The notes beneath the pieces are model-generated. The model was not told where the DNA came from, ran no database searches, and was given only the letters and a program-made list of their open reading frames with translations. This document shows, piece by piece, positions 7,136 to 14,852 of a DNA stretch of 24,898 bases. A program made the translations under genes and the position numbers. Position 1 is the first letter of the stretch. Every line of letters begins with the position of its first letter. This stretch comes from a virus: the IMG/VR virus record IMGVR_UViG_3300013093_000261, positions 1-24,898 of that record, one strand, 5' to 3'.

Positions 7136-10100
7136 ATGGGTGGCAAGACTGGAACGACGACGTCTAGCGTATCTATCCCGCCCGAGGTACTGGCGCGGTA
7201 TAACTCCGTTAACGCTCAGGCTCAGACTGCGGCAGGTACGCCGTTCCAGCAATATAGCACCGACCCTAATGCCTTTGTAGCTCCTATAAACGAGCAGCAG
7301 CAGACAGGTATTAATAATATCAATCAACAAGCCACCGCTGCCCAGCCCGGTTATCAAACCGCTATGCAGGGCACTCAGGCCGCGTCTCAAGGATATAATG
7401 GTCAGAACTATCAACAGGGCGTTCAGGCTTATATGAACCCTTATTTGCAAAATGCCATGGGATCGACCGCGGCAATGTTGCAAAACCAAAACCAGCAACA
7501 ACAAAACCAATTAATGGGTAACGCCATCCAGCAAGGTGCCTTCGGCGGCGATCGGGGCAACATTGCTCAGGCCGCGCTTATGGGTCAGCAAAATCTTGCC
7601 ATGGGGCAAACGCTCGGCCAGATGGCAAATCAAGGTTACCAGCAGTCTGCTCAAAACTATATGCAAGGCCTGCAGCAACAGGGTGCGCTAGCCAATCAGT
7701 ATGGCAATCTCGCCGGCGCGGCCCAAACGGCTGGCTTACAGGGCGCTCAGGCGCAGCTTGGCGCAGGTACTCTCGGCCAACAGACCGAGCAGGCTGGCAA
7801 AACGGCACTGTACAACCAATTTCAACAGCAGCAGGCCTATCCGTTCCAAGTGGCTCAATTCCTTGCCAATATCGCGGAAGGCACCGGCGCTTTGTCTGGA
7901 TCGACCACGACGCAGACATCGCCCACGTCATTTTTCTCCGATCGTCGCCTCAAACACGATATCCATCGCATCGGCGAGACGGACGAAGGCTTGCCAATCT
8001 ACAAGTTCAAGTACAAAGGCGACGACAAGACAAACATCGGCTTTATGGCCGACGAGGTCGAAAAGGTTCATCCAGAAGCTGTCGGCGAATCACATGGCTT
8101 CAAGACTGTCGATTACGATCGTGCGGCGCGTTACGCGGGCGGCTTGGTCGGCAATTCCGAGGGCGGAATGGTCACGCCTATGCATGAAAAGGAAGGTTTC
8201 TTTGACGGCGGGGACGTGGCATCTAACCCCAATGACATCGCGGCCTTATTGGCATCACAAAAACAGTCTTACGCCCCTTTCCAACAGGGCGGCCTATACG
8301 GAGCCACAAGTGGCGGAACTCCGGGCGGTAAGGGCTTTGTCCCTGCAGCCAGTCTTCCTGTAGGCCACCTTGCCGTTGCAAGTCCATCCCGCACACAAGC
8401 TCCCGAAACGCTTATGGGCGACGTCCATGAAGCTTCGACCTTGGGCAAGGATGCTCAAGACCTTTGGGCACAAGGGCAAAAGTTTAAAAAGTTTGCTTCG
8501 GATTATGTTAATTCATCCACTGCGCCACAACAGGGCGCATATCGCGGTGGCCTCGTGCATGCTTATGCCGATGGTGGAGATGTAGAACCTTATTCTGAAA
8601 ACGACCCAATGTCGGACGTTGTCAAAGAAGGTGAGAAAAAGCCAACTGAATTGAAGCTTATGCAGTCTCAGCAGTTGCCTTCGGGCAGCTCTGGTTCGAA
8701 CGGCATGAACGATCTCAATAATGCCGTTTCATTTGGCAAAGACCTTGCTTGGATTGGTAGTTTATTCTCCAAGGGCGGCCGTGCAGGGTTTGCGGATGGC
8801 GGAGACGCAGAGGGATTTGATCCATTTGCTGCCGAACCGGGTGGTATTGTTGGGCTTTCAGGGGCGCAGGCTAAACAAATTCCGGGTTTTGATCTTTCCG
8901 CAGCAGAAGACCATGCGCGCAATGCTGGTATTAATCCTGTTGAATATACTCGCTTAATCAAAGGCGAAAGCGGCGGCAAACCCGTTCTTGGCGATGAAGG
9001 TTCGTCAGGTGGCGTTCTGCAGCTACACGTTGGCGGCCTGTCTAAGCAATATCCTAATCCCGGCCTTGGCGATGCCTACGTTGCTGAACGCAATCCAGAG
9101 CTGGCAAAGAGCGGTACTCCTCAGGATAAAATTAGCTACATTAACGACCCTGCCAATCAAAACGATATTTCTCAATGGGGCGCTAATTATATTGCGAAGC
9201 ACGGCGCAAACGCTTGGACAGTGGCACGCAATCAAGGACTTCTTGGTGCAACAAGTCCTGCCGATCGCCCTGTTCCGGGCGCCATGAATGCTCAGGCCGC
9301 TACAGGACAGCAAGGCTTTTCCGTGCCCGGCGAAGAGCAGCCTAAGTCCCTTGGCGATACGCTCACAAGCGAGAAATTCCTTGTGCCACTCCTGTCAGGC
9401 CTCGGCGCTATGGCTGGCTCCAATAGCCGTTATCTTGGTGCCGCGCTCTTGCAGGGCGTTGGTGCAGGCGCTAAGAGCTACGAAGATGTACAGAACCAAA
9501 TGCTCGAACGTCAGGCCCTCCAGCCTGTTGTGCAGCAACGTCAAATTGATACCCTCAACAAACTTGCAGGCGGCCTACAGGCATATAATGCCCAGACTGG
9601 ACAAAACGTATCGCTGCAAGATTATGCCAATATGGTTGGTTATAAGGGCTATCTTCCTTCTGGTGGCCAAGCGGCTCAATCAACCAATACTGGCACATCT
9701 ATGCCTCAGGCATTGAGCTTGCTTCAAATGCAGTCTGCTATAGTTAACCGTAATGGAGTGCAAATTCCTGCCATGAGTGACCCGCTTTCTTTGCAGGCTG
9801 CAATTCAAAAAAACGGTACATCCGTAGATGCGAACGTAAAAAATATCGTCGACAACATGAGAGTTCGTTTAAACGAGATTGAAACTCATGGATATACGAC
9901 AGATGTGAACGGCAACCGCATCAACCTCCCGGGCGCTATTGCAGCTGGTCAGCAATCTGTATATGCTGGCAACAAAGTGGCTCAAGCCAACAAATTTGTT
10001 GATCAAGGGAACGACTTTGCTGCAACTGTTGGTCCTACGCGGCAAGCCCTTCAAGATTTGCAAGATGCTTACAGCAAATATCGCGCTGGTACTTTCGGAA

Positions 10101-10624
10101 CAGCTCGTTCCGCCCTTGATCGCATTGCTCAAGAACTTGATCCAGACGGGAAGATTCCTGCGTTGCATGGCTTAAGCGAAGACAGCAGCTCGGAACAGTA
10201 CGATATTGCAATGAAGTCAGCGGCACAGCTCGTAGCACGTCAATTGCAAGGCATGAGCACTGCAGCGCCCAAGAGCGAAATTGGGTTGTTGAATAGCTTT
10301 GCTGCCAATCCAGATATGTCTCCGGGCGCGATCCGAAGCATCATCGTCCGCGGTAAGGCACTTGTGGATTACAATCAGGCTCTTCATTCTAACTTCCGTC
10401 CTGAAAATGAAGATTTTGACGTTCAAAATTACCAAAATAAATTCAATAGCCAGCACAATTACGCTAACGAATTTATTGGAAAGAACGAAAAAGAAACACC
10501 TTGGATGAAAGATCAGGCTCCGGCGGCAGTTCAAAATGAAAATGACATTGCTAGACTTCCTTCCGGCGCTCCGTTCATTGTTCCTTACGGTCCTTCAAAG
10601 GGCCAAATTAGATACGCACCATAA
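7136..10624 (+). CDS. Large ejection/internal virion protein with S74-like and lysozyme-like domains
   Basis: 1162 residues; GGAG at 7125-7128 precedes the ATG. Residues 1-260 are rich in Gln, Ala, Gly and Asn, with alternating Q runs (about 115-127), and finish QAYPFQVAQFLANIAEGTG, a layout seen in podoviral ejection proteins. Residues 266-330 match a short Peptidase S74 domain: SDRRLKHDI at 268-276, YKFKYKGDDKTNIGFMADEV, then KTVDYDRA. Next come glycine motifs of the DGGD type (357, 479, 554). Residues about 585-705 resemble a lysozyme or transglycosylase fold (YTRLIKGESGGKP, then GGVLQLHVGGL, then QWGANYIAKHG). The last 450 residues are mostly helical and end LPSGAPFIVPYGPSKGQIRY. Probable role: a virion protein that crosses or opens the cell wall during DNA entry. 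Confidence 0.75.
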   Translation: MGGKTGTTTSSVSIPPEVLARYNSVNAQAQTAAGTPFQQYSTDPNAFVAPINEQQQTGINNINQQATAAQPGYQTAMQGTQAASQGYNGQNYQQGVQAYMNPYLQNAMGSTAAMLQNQNQQQQNQLMGNAIQQGAFGGDRGNIAQAALMGQQNLAMGQTLGQMANQGYQQSAQNYMQGLQQQGALANQYGNLAGAAQTAGLQGAQAQLGAGTLGQQTEQAGKTALYNQFQQQQAYPFQVAQFLANIAEGTGALSGSTTTQTSPTSFFSDRRLKHDIHRIGETDEGLPIYKFKYKGDDKTNIGFMADEVEKVHPEAVGESHGFKTVDYDRAARYAGGLVGNSEGGMVTPMHEKEGFFDGGDVASNPNDIAALLASQKQSYAPFQQGGLYGATSGGTPGGKGFVPAASLPVGHLAVASPSRTQAPETLMGDVHEASTLGKDAQDLWAQGQKFKKFASDYVNSSTAPQQGAYRGGLVHAYADGGDVEPYSENDPMSDVVKEGEKKPTELKLMQSQQLPSGSSGSNGMNDLNNAVSFGKDLAWIGSLFSKGGRAGFADGGDAEGFDPFAAEPGGIVGLSGAQAKQIPGFDLSAAEDHARNAGINPVEYTRLIKGESGGKPVLGDEGSSGGVLQLHVGGLSKQYPNPGLGDAYVAERNPELAKSGTPQDKISYINDPANQNDISQWGANYIAKHGANAWTVARNQGLLGATSPADRPVPGAMNAQAATGQQGFSVPGEEQPKSLGDTLTSEKFLVPLLSGLGAMAGSNSRYLGAALLQGVGAGAKSYEDVQNQMLERQALQPVVQQRQIDTLNKLAGGLQAYNAQTGQNVSLQDYANMVGYKGYLPSGGQAAQSTNTGTSMPQALSLLQMQSAIVNRNGVQIPAMSDPLSLQAAIQKNGTSVDANVKNIVDNMRVRLNEIETHGYTTDVNGNRINLPGAIAAGQQSVYAGNKVAQANKFVDQGNDFAATVGPTRQALQDLQDAYSKYRAGTFGTARSALDRIAQELDPDGKIPALHGLSEDSSSEQYDIAMKSAAQLVARQLQGMSTAAPKSEIGLLNSFAANPDMSPGAIRSIIVRGKALVDYNQALHSNFRPENEDFDVQNYQNKFNSQHNYANEFIGKNEKETPWMKDQAPAAVQNENDIARLPSGAPFIVPYGPSKGQIRYAP

Positions 10625-10638
10625 GCGAGAGGTAAGCC

Positions 10639-13026
10639 ATGGTTGATGATCCTTTCGCAAAATATTCGGCAGCTCCTCCGCAATCCGCTCCGCCATCGGC
10701 CGCTGGCGGCGAAGACCCTTTTGCTAAATATGCAAGGGCTCCGGAAGGAGAGCAAGAACCACCAGAGCCAAAAGAAGTTGGTATGGGTTCTGCGGCTTTG
10801 CGTGGCGCTAAACAAGCCTTTACTCTTGGTTATAGTCCACAAGTAACCGCTGCCATTAAAACGGGCCATATGGTAGGCAGCGATGATCCAGAATACGCAA
10901 AAGCTGTTGCTGAAGAAAAAGCAGCCAACGAAGCGGCGTGGAATCAGCACCCATTTGCCTATGGCGCAGGAATGGTTGGGGCTGCAATACCGGCTGCTGT
11001 AGCGCAACTTTTTGCGGCTCCGGAAGAGGCGGCTGTGGCCGGGACAATTGGAGCTGGTGAGTTAATAGCAAACGCCAGCAATGTCGCCAGACTGGCAGGG
11101 ACAGGTGTACGCGCCGTTGCGGGTGCAGGAGAAGGCATTGCTCCTACATTGGCTCGGGGCGCTGCAGGGGCTCTTGAAAGTCCCCTTACAGAAGGTGCGA
11201 TTTATGGATCATCCACCGGCGATACTGCAGAAGAGAAATTAAAAGGCGCAGCAGAAGGCGCTATCGGTGCAAAAATCCTTCCGCCAATTATAAAGGGAGC
11301 TGCGGGAGTAGCTGGCGATGTAGCCAGCAGCGTTATTGGCAAACCTTTTATGCGTGCAATTAGCGGTGACCCAACTACTGCTGAAGTGGTTGGAAATGCG
11401 GCTAAAAATATTGAGAATTTGACGGGAACATCATTAGAAACGCCTGCCGCATCTGCATCTACAAGTCCGGTCATGGCATTGGCGACGAAAGCCGATCCGT
11501 TTTCTCAAGCTGCCAATAGTGCCGCTCGCCACTCGGCAAGTGTTGACAGTGTACTGTCTAACATCACTGGTGATAATCCACCGAACCCAGAAATGGCCGG
11601 CCGTGCAATCCAAAATTCATTTTATAATGATTTTATTACTGGATCGGGTCCAAAAAGTTTCCGTTCTCAAATGGATGCTATATATGCTCCCGTTCAATCA
11701 ATGGAAGCATCGCCTAAGCAGTTCAATCCTACCAATCTTATGGATGCAATTGGTAACCTTCGCACTGGGGACGATTATAAAATTAACCCAAAAGGAATTG
11801 ATAGCGCCATTGCTACCATTAAGGATGGCTTGGAATCTGCTCCCGATGGGATGACGCTTGGCTATATGCGTAAATTGCGTCAGTTCGTTAGCGATAAAAT
11901 GGATTTTAATACTTTGAACGGTATTGATTCCGATCAAAAAACAATGGCGGCACTTCGCAACGCATTGACGCAAGATATGCAGGCAACGGCTCAAAAATTG
12001 GCTGGAAGCGACACATCAAAAGCTTTTGCCTTTCAAAGGGCAGAGGCTAAAGCGTCGCAATTGTATGGCCTTAAAGATCAACTTATTGATAGCCTTGGCA
12101 ATATAACACCCGGGACCGCTGGGTCTCAAACGCCATCCAATGCGTTCTTTAATATGGTCGGAATGGCCGGGCAACGTCGTGCAGGTGATGTAGCTCAATT
12201 GAGCAATATTAAAGAAGCCATATCACCAGAGGCTTGGAATCAATTTCAGCGGGCATACATTAATCAAATGTCTCCTTCTGGAAAATTTTCTTACGGCAAT
12301 TTTGGTAAACAGTACTCAATGATGAGCGATCCGGCTAAAGACCTTATATTTGGTCAAGCCGGAGACAAGGGCGTTCGAGACGTTATGGAAAATATATCAA
12401 CTATTGGACGCCATGTTGGGCCAAAACTTGATAAATTAACCAGTCAGGCCGGAGGGATTTCTGGTCTTCAAACGCTCGAAGGTGTGGCTACATTTGGAGC
12501 CCCCGCGCGGGCATTGACAGCAATGGGGACGGCGGGCATTTTGGGCCGCGCTGGTGCTCGCAATATTACAGCATCTCTTCCGCCAGCAAGCACTTTGTCC
12601 AACTTATCTAGGGCCGTTCAAAGCAACCCTAAAGCTCAAGAAATCATTAATAGTCTTCAAACAAAACTTGCCGATCCCGTTCTTTCCGGAACTCGGACAG
12701 GACGTCAAGTTATTTTAAATGCGCTTCAAAAATCATCTGCAGCTTTAAGCGCTCAAACAGGTATTTCACTTAGCCCTGTCGCGCTTCATGCCATAATTGT
12801 GGCGGGCGGTTATGCTGCCCGTCATGCGCTTGGTCACGCAGCGGGTGGAAGAATTGGCCGCAAAACGGGCGGCGCTGTCAAAAAAGACGCTAAGGCCGAG
12901 GCTCATCGCTTGATTGCGTTGTCTGAAAAGATTAGAAAGAAACAGGCTCAACAGACCGAGCCTTTGTTGAATTTGGACGACACTACCGTCGCCAAAGCAT
13001 TGGAAATAGCCAATAGGGGTAAATGA
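10639..13026 (+). CDS. Large internal virion/DNA ejection protein
   Basis: 795 residues. AGAGG at 10628-10632 precedes the ATG. The N-terminus repeats a short motif, DPFAKY, at residues 4-9 and 26-31, separated by a Pro/Ala/Ser linker. Residues about 85-240 are Ala/Gly-rich and hydrophobic (AYGAGMVGAAIPAAVAQLF, AAEGAIGAKILPPIIKGAAG), able to insert into or cross membranes. The middle is helical and polar. The C-terminus has GGRIGRKTGG (736-745), a basic helix, then TEPLLNLDDTTVAKALEIAN (about 773-792), an ending I recall from many large proteins of alphaproteobacterial phages. It is placed directly after the other ejection-type gene and likely acts with it. No enzyme domain is recognised. Confidence 0.7.
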   Translation: MVDDPFAKYSAAPPQSAPPSAAGGEDPFAKYARAPEGEQEPPEPKEVGMGSAALRGAKQAFTLGYSPQVTAAIKTGHMVGSDDPEYAKAVAEEKAANEAAWNQHPFAYGAGMVGAAIPAAVAQLFAAPEEAAVAGTIGAGELIANASNVARLAGTGVRAVAGAGEGIAPTLARGAAGALESPLTEGAIYGSSTGDTAEEKLKGAAEGAIGAKILPPIIKGAAGVAGDVASSVIGKPFMRAISGDPTTAEVVGNAAKNIENLTGTSLETPAASASTSPVMALATKADPFSQAANSAARHSASVDSVLSNITGDNPPNPEMAGRAIQNSFYNDFITGSGPKSFRSQMDAIYAPVQSMEASPKQFNPTNLMDAIGNLRTGDDYKINPKGIDSAIATIKDGLESAPDGMTLGYMRKLRQFVSDKMDFNTLNGIDSDQKTMAALRNALTQDMQATAQKLAGSDTSKAFAFQRAEAKASQLYGLKDQLIDSLGNITPGTAGSQTPSNAFFNMVGMAGQRRAGDVAQLSNIKEAISPEAWNQFQRAYINQMSPSGKFSYGNFGKQYSMMSDPAKDLIFGQAGDKGVRDVMENISTIGRHVGPKLDKLTSQAGGISGLQTLEGVATFGAPARALTAMGTAGILGRAGARNITASLPPASTLSNLSRAVQSNPKAQEIINSLQTKLADPVLSGTRTGRQVILNALQKSSAALSAQTGISLSPVALHAIIVAGGYAARHALGHAAGGRIGRKTGGAVKKDAKAEAHRLIALSEKIRKKQAQQTEPLLNLDDTTVAKALEIANRGK

Positions 13027-13208
13027 TGGAAAATATTGAACTTGAACTTAAACTAACCGTTGCACACGTTAACGCTATTTTGAAGCATCTTGGCGCAGGC
13101 GCATATGCCGAAGTGGCAGAAGTTATTAACTTGCTACATGGCCAAGCAAAGCCCCAAATTGAAGCCGCTGCCGCGCCAGCGCCTGCTGCAGAAGCTCCTA
13201 CAGAATAA
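13026..13208 (+). CDS. Small conserved phage protein (about 60 aa)
   Basis: 60 residues. Two adjacent ATGs exist (13023 and 13026); the second is better spaced from GGGG at 13016-13019 and directly follows the stop overlap with the ejection gene. The sequence ENIELELKLTVAHVNAILKHLG, then YAEVAEVINLLHGQAKPQI, is the pattern of a very common small phage protein with one strand and two helices. Its function is unknown. The tail is Ala/Pro/Glu-rich (AAAAPAPAAEAPTE) and likely flexible. It is the last plus-strand gene of the virion block. Its stop lies inside an inverted repeat, and its 3' end overlaps the convergent minus-strand gene by 11 bases. Confidence 0.75.
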   Translation: MENIELELKLTVAHVNAILKHLGAGAYAEVAEVINLLHGQAKPQIEAAAAPAPAAEAPTE

Positions 13209-13542
13209 ACTTTCTGTAAGACAATTCGCGAATGATGTAGCCTTGCTGTTTAGTCGAATAGCGGGCTACATCAAACGCATCAAAATTATCCGATAAGTAC
13301 ATTACCATCATGGCAAAAATCATGATGTCGCCATAGTACGCAATGACGTCCTCGTTTGGATCAAAATCCGCCAGACGCTCCGCCACGCGGTGTTCAAAAC
13401 GGTGGATGTTGTCATCCCCGGCAAGATTATCAAACATGGGTAAGTCGCAAACGTAGACGATTGATGAACCAAGGCTAGCCAGCTCTTCTGGGTCAAACCG
13501 AAAGTTCGGGTTGGGCACGAACACCCTGTTGTATTTTTTCAT
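13198..13542 (-). CDS. Hypothetical phage protein
   Basis: 114 residues; AGGA eight bases upstream of the ATG supports the start. I do not recognise a named family with certainty. It begins MKKYNRVFVPNPNFRF and contains SIVYVCDLPMFDNL, FEHRVAERLADFDPNEDVIAYYGDIMIFAMMVMYL and YSTKQQGYIIRELSYR. The pattern is alternating strands and helices. The block D-P-N-E-D-V-I-A-Y-Y-G-D followed by a hydrophobic helix is reminiscent of a small alpha/beta family common in uncultured phages. It is the last gene of the minus-strand unit and overlaps the preceding gene by 50 bases in another frame, an unusually long overlap. Function unknown. Confidence 0.65.
   Translation of the reverse strand: MKKYNRVFVPNPNFRFDPEELASLGSSIVYVCDLPMFDNLAGDDNIHRFEHRVAERLADFDPNEDVIAYYGDIMIFAMMVMYLSDNFDAFDVARYSTKQQGYIIRELSYRKFIL
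13199..13218. terminator. Stem-loop at convergent gene ends
   Basis: TACAGAA (13199-13205) and TTCTGTA (13212-13218) form a perfect 7-bp stem with a 6-base loop. The stem contains the TAA stop region of the plus-strand gene and lies at the end of the minus-strand gene. It is symmetric, so it would form in both transcripts. It is AT-rich and lacks a U tract, so it may be a weak bidirectional terminator or a 3'-end stabiliser. The structure is seen; the function is inferred. Confidence 0.4.
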
Positions 13543-13699
13543 CTACAAATTCCTGCTCTACCAACCAAAATTGCCAAAGCGGCAATTCATTCTTTAATTC
13601 GCCAAGCATATACTCGGCCTCTTCTCTTTCCATATTATTATCTATTAACATAGACCCGCGGGATAAGAAACCGCGCTGTTCACCCATTATCTGGTACAT
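13493..13699 (-). CDS. Hypothetical phage protein
   Basis: 68 residues. The ATG at 13699 has GAAGGA ideally placed upstream; a second in-frame ATG at 13687 is less well supported. The sequence is acidic and helical (NNMEREEAEYMLGELKNELP, then WQFWLVEQEFVDEKIQQGV). No known family is recognised, and no membrane segment or signal peptide is seen. It overlaps the gene before it by 20 bases and the gene after it by 50 bases, so all three are probably translated from one message. The run of aromatic residues (LWQFWLVEQEF) in a helix suggests a protein-protein contact surface (inference). Confidence 0.55.
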   Translation of the reverse strand: MYQIMGEQRGFLSRGSMLIDNNMEREEAEYMLGELKNELPLWQFWLVEQEFVDEKIQQGVRAQPELSV

Positions 13700-13874
13700 T
13701 TTTTTCCTTCAACATTTTGTAGTAATGCATGAGCATGTCGAGAGCATTGTCCCGCTGGCGCTCGGCCTCCGCAAGCTTTTTTCTAAGCTCTATGATGTGG
13801 TCGATCGTCCTATCATCCGCATGGCGGTCGGTTGGGGCGTAAGGCCCCAACCAGTTAACTCCGTGTGTTTTCAT
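13680..13874 (-). CDS. Small coiled-coil phage protein
   Basis: 64 residues. The ATG overlaps the stop of the upstream DUF6378 gene (ATGA at 13871-13874), with AGAGG and GGGG upstream on the minus strand. The first 22 residues (THGVNWLGPYAPTDRHADD) look extended. The rest is a charged heptad-like helix (HIIELRKKLAEAERQRDNAL, then MLMHYYKMLKEKN), probably a coiled coil. Small coiled-coil proteins of this kind are frequent in phage early regions and have no fixed role. It could dimerise or bind a partner encoded nearby. Confidence 0.6.
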   Translation of the reverse strand: MKTHGVNWLGPYAPTDRHADDRTIDHIIELRKKLAEAERQRDNALDMLMHYYKMLKEKNVPDNG

Positions 13875-14209
13875 TGCCCCATAGCCTCTTGCAGGTCATT
13901 TGAGATGGTAGGCATGTTAACGGGCGATCCTTGACCACCAAGCTGTGCATAACCCACGATATCGTCCCAATGATCGCGGAAATTAGCATCACCTGTCAAC
14001 AAGCGTGACAACTTAACCGCTATCATCTCTAAAGCTTCCTTTTGCCCATCCGTTAAGCTTTCCCAGTTTTTACCGCTGCGGAGAACATCTTTAATGGACT
14101 GGCTGAGGCTGGCGTTATCCCGATATACCCCATGAGTTTTTTCGCGTTTAGTGAGCAGCATCGATGTATCCTCTTTTAATGGTTCTATTAATCTTAATTG
14201 GCCAATCAT
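13871..14209 (-). CDS. DUF6378-family phage protein
   Basis: 112 residues. The core LLTKREKTHGVYRDNASLSQ, then WESLTDGQKEALEMIAVKLSRLL, then GDANFRDHWDDIVGYAQL, matches the DUF6378 pattern: a THG-x-Y-x-D-N start, EALEMIA-K-SR and DHWDDI-GYA. These are small helical proteins common in phages. The conserved His, Asp and Trp resemble all-alpha NTP pyrophosphohydrolase-like folds, but no activity is proven. The frame stays open to 14455. However, ATG at 14209 overlaps the upstream stop (ATGA at 14206-14209) and has GGGGG upstream, so the long version, which would cover a neighbouring gene, is rejected. In-frame ATGs at 14221 and 14233 remain possible starts. Confidence 0.75.
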   Translation of the reverse strand: MIGQLRLIEPLKEDTSMLLTKREKTHGVYRDNASLSQSIKDVLRSGKNWESLTDGQKEALEMIAVKLSRLLTGDANFRDHWDDIVGYAQLGGQGSPVNMPTISNDLQEAMGQ

Positions 14210-14565
14210 TTTGGCCCCCATATCAAAGCCCATGAGGCTTTGATTCTTGTATAGAAGGTTTGCTTCTTCTGTTGTGATTTGTACTTCCGATCGGATATCA
14301 CCTTGTGCCAATCCAAATCTTTTTGACCTGTCGACTGGCGAACAAAAAGCTCGTTTAATATATCGTAACGCTCTTCCCATTCCCGTATCACTTTGCGAAG
14401 GCGCTTCTCCTCCGTTACCGTGCCCCTCAGAGGCTGCTCCTCGATGATGTCCCACCTTTTATCCTCCAAAGTTCGATCGCTGTGCTTGCCTTTCAACATG
14501 GCTAGCTCGACATTTAGATCGGCAACTTGGCGCACAAGGCGCTCGTAATCTAATAAATTAGGCAT
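14206..14565 (-). CDS. Hypothetical helical phage protein
   Basis: 119 residues. ATG at 14565 is preferred over a GTG at 14577 because GGAG lies six bases upstream of it and it follows the previous stop by two bases. The sequence is dominated by charged helices (LLDYERLVRQVADLNVELAM, KRLRKVIREWEERYDILNEL) and ends in a basic segment (KYKSQQKKQTFYTRIKASWA). It is likely a coiled-coil protein. The basic C-terminus with aromatic residues could bind nucleic acid or membrane (inference). No family is recognised. It belongs to the coupled small-gene series of this strand. Confidence 0.55.
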   Translation of the reverse strand: MPNLLDYERLVRQVADLNVELAMLKGKHSDRTLEDKRWDIIEEQPLRGTVTEEKRLRKVIREWEERYDILNELFVRQSTGQKDLDWHKVISDRKYKSQQKKQTFYTRIKASWALIWGPK

Positions 14566-14567
14566 CT

Positions 14568-14852
14568 TTAACTCCACTTCTTTGGGGCGATAAGGCGGAA
14601 AGTCTGACCAGCCTGACCATTTTGACCATCTGAATGATAATAATCTTCAGTCTCTATCGCGCCCGCTTCTTTTAACATCCATATCTGAGCGCGCACCGTA
14701 TATCGCTTGCTATGTACCTCTTCAGCCATTTCCTCATAAGAACCAGAAAACTGGTCATAACCGTACATAAGGTACAGTTTAATCCACAATAACTTGGTTG
14801 ATGAATTGAGGCCATTATAAAAAATGGCCTCGTAGTAAGGTGAAGGCAGCAT
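14568..14852 (-). CDS. Winged-helix DNA-binding protein
   Basis: 94 residues. The ATG overlaps the upstream stop (TAATG at 14850-14854), so a longer frame to 14918 is rejected. The N-terminus MLPSPYYEAIFYNGLNSSTK is followed by a helix (LLWIKLYLMYGYDQ). A winged-helix core comes next: GSYEEMAEEVHSKRYTVRAQIWMLKEAGAIETED (about 37-70), where helices 2 and 3 form the HTH and the strands after it form the wing. The ending TFRLIAPKKW is another strand. Proteins of this type act as transcription regulators or as replication initiators in phages. Its place in the cluster, downstream of a strong promoter, suggests a regulator, but the target is unknown. Confidence 0.65.
   Translation of the reverse strand: MLPSPYYEAIFYNGLNSSTKLLWIKLYLMYGYDQFSGSYEEMAEEVHSKRYTVRAQIWMLKEAGAIETEDYYHSDGQNGQAGQTFRLIAPKKWS

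Noticed and set aside
7480-7520. CAA/AAC-rich run as a simple-sequence repeat element
   Set aside because: It encodes an in-frame Gln/Asn stretch of the ejection protein and is explained by coding.
7701-8363. 220-codon plus-strand frame inside the ejection gene
   Set aside because: Shadow frame; the S74 motif and Gln-rich sequence are in the other frame, and this one is rich in Arg and Ser from codon-shift.
9288-9716. 142-codon frame within the ejection gene
   Set aside because: Shadow frame without a ribosome site; composition is typical of frame-shifted coding DNA.
14210-14455. 82-residue N-terminal extension of the DUF6378 gene
   Set aside because: It lies over the neighbouring gene in another frame, has unprotein-like composition, and an ATGA overlap start at 14209 explains the gene.
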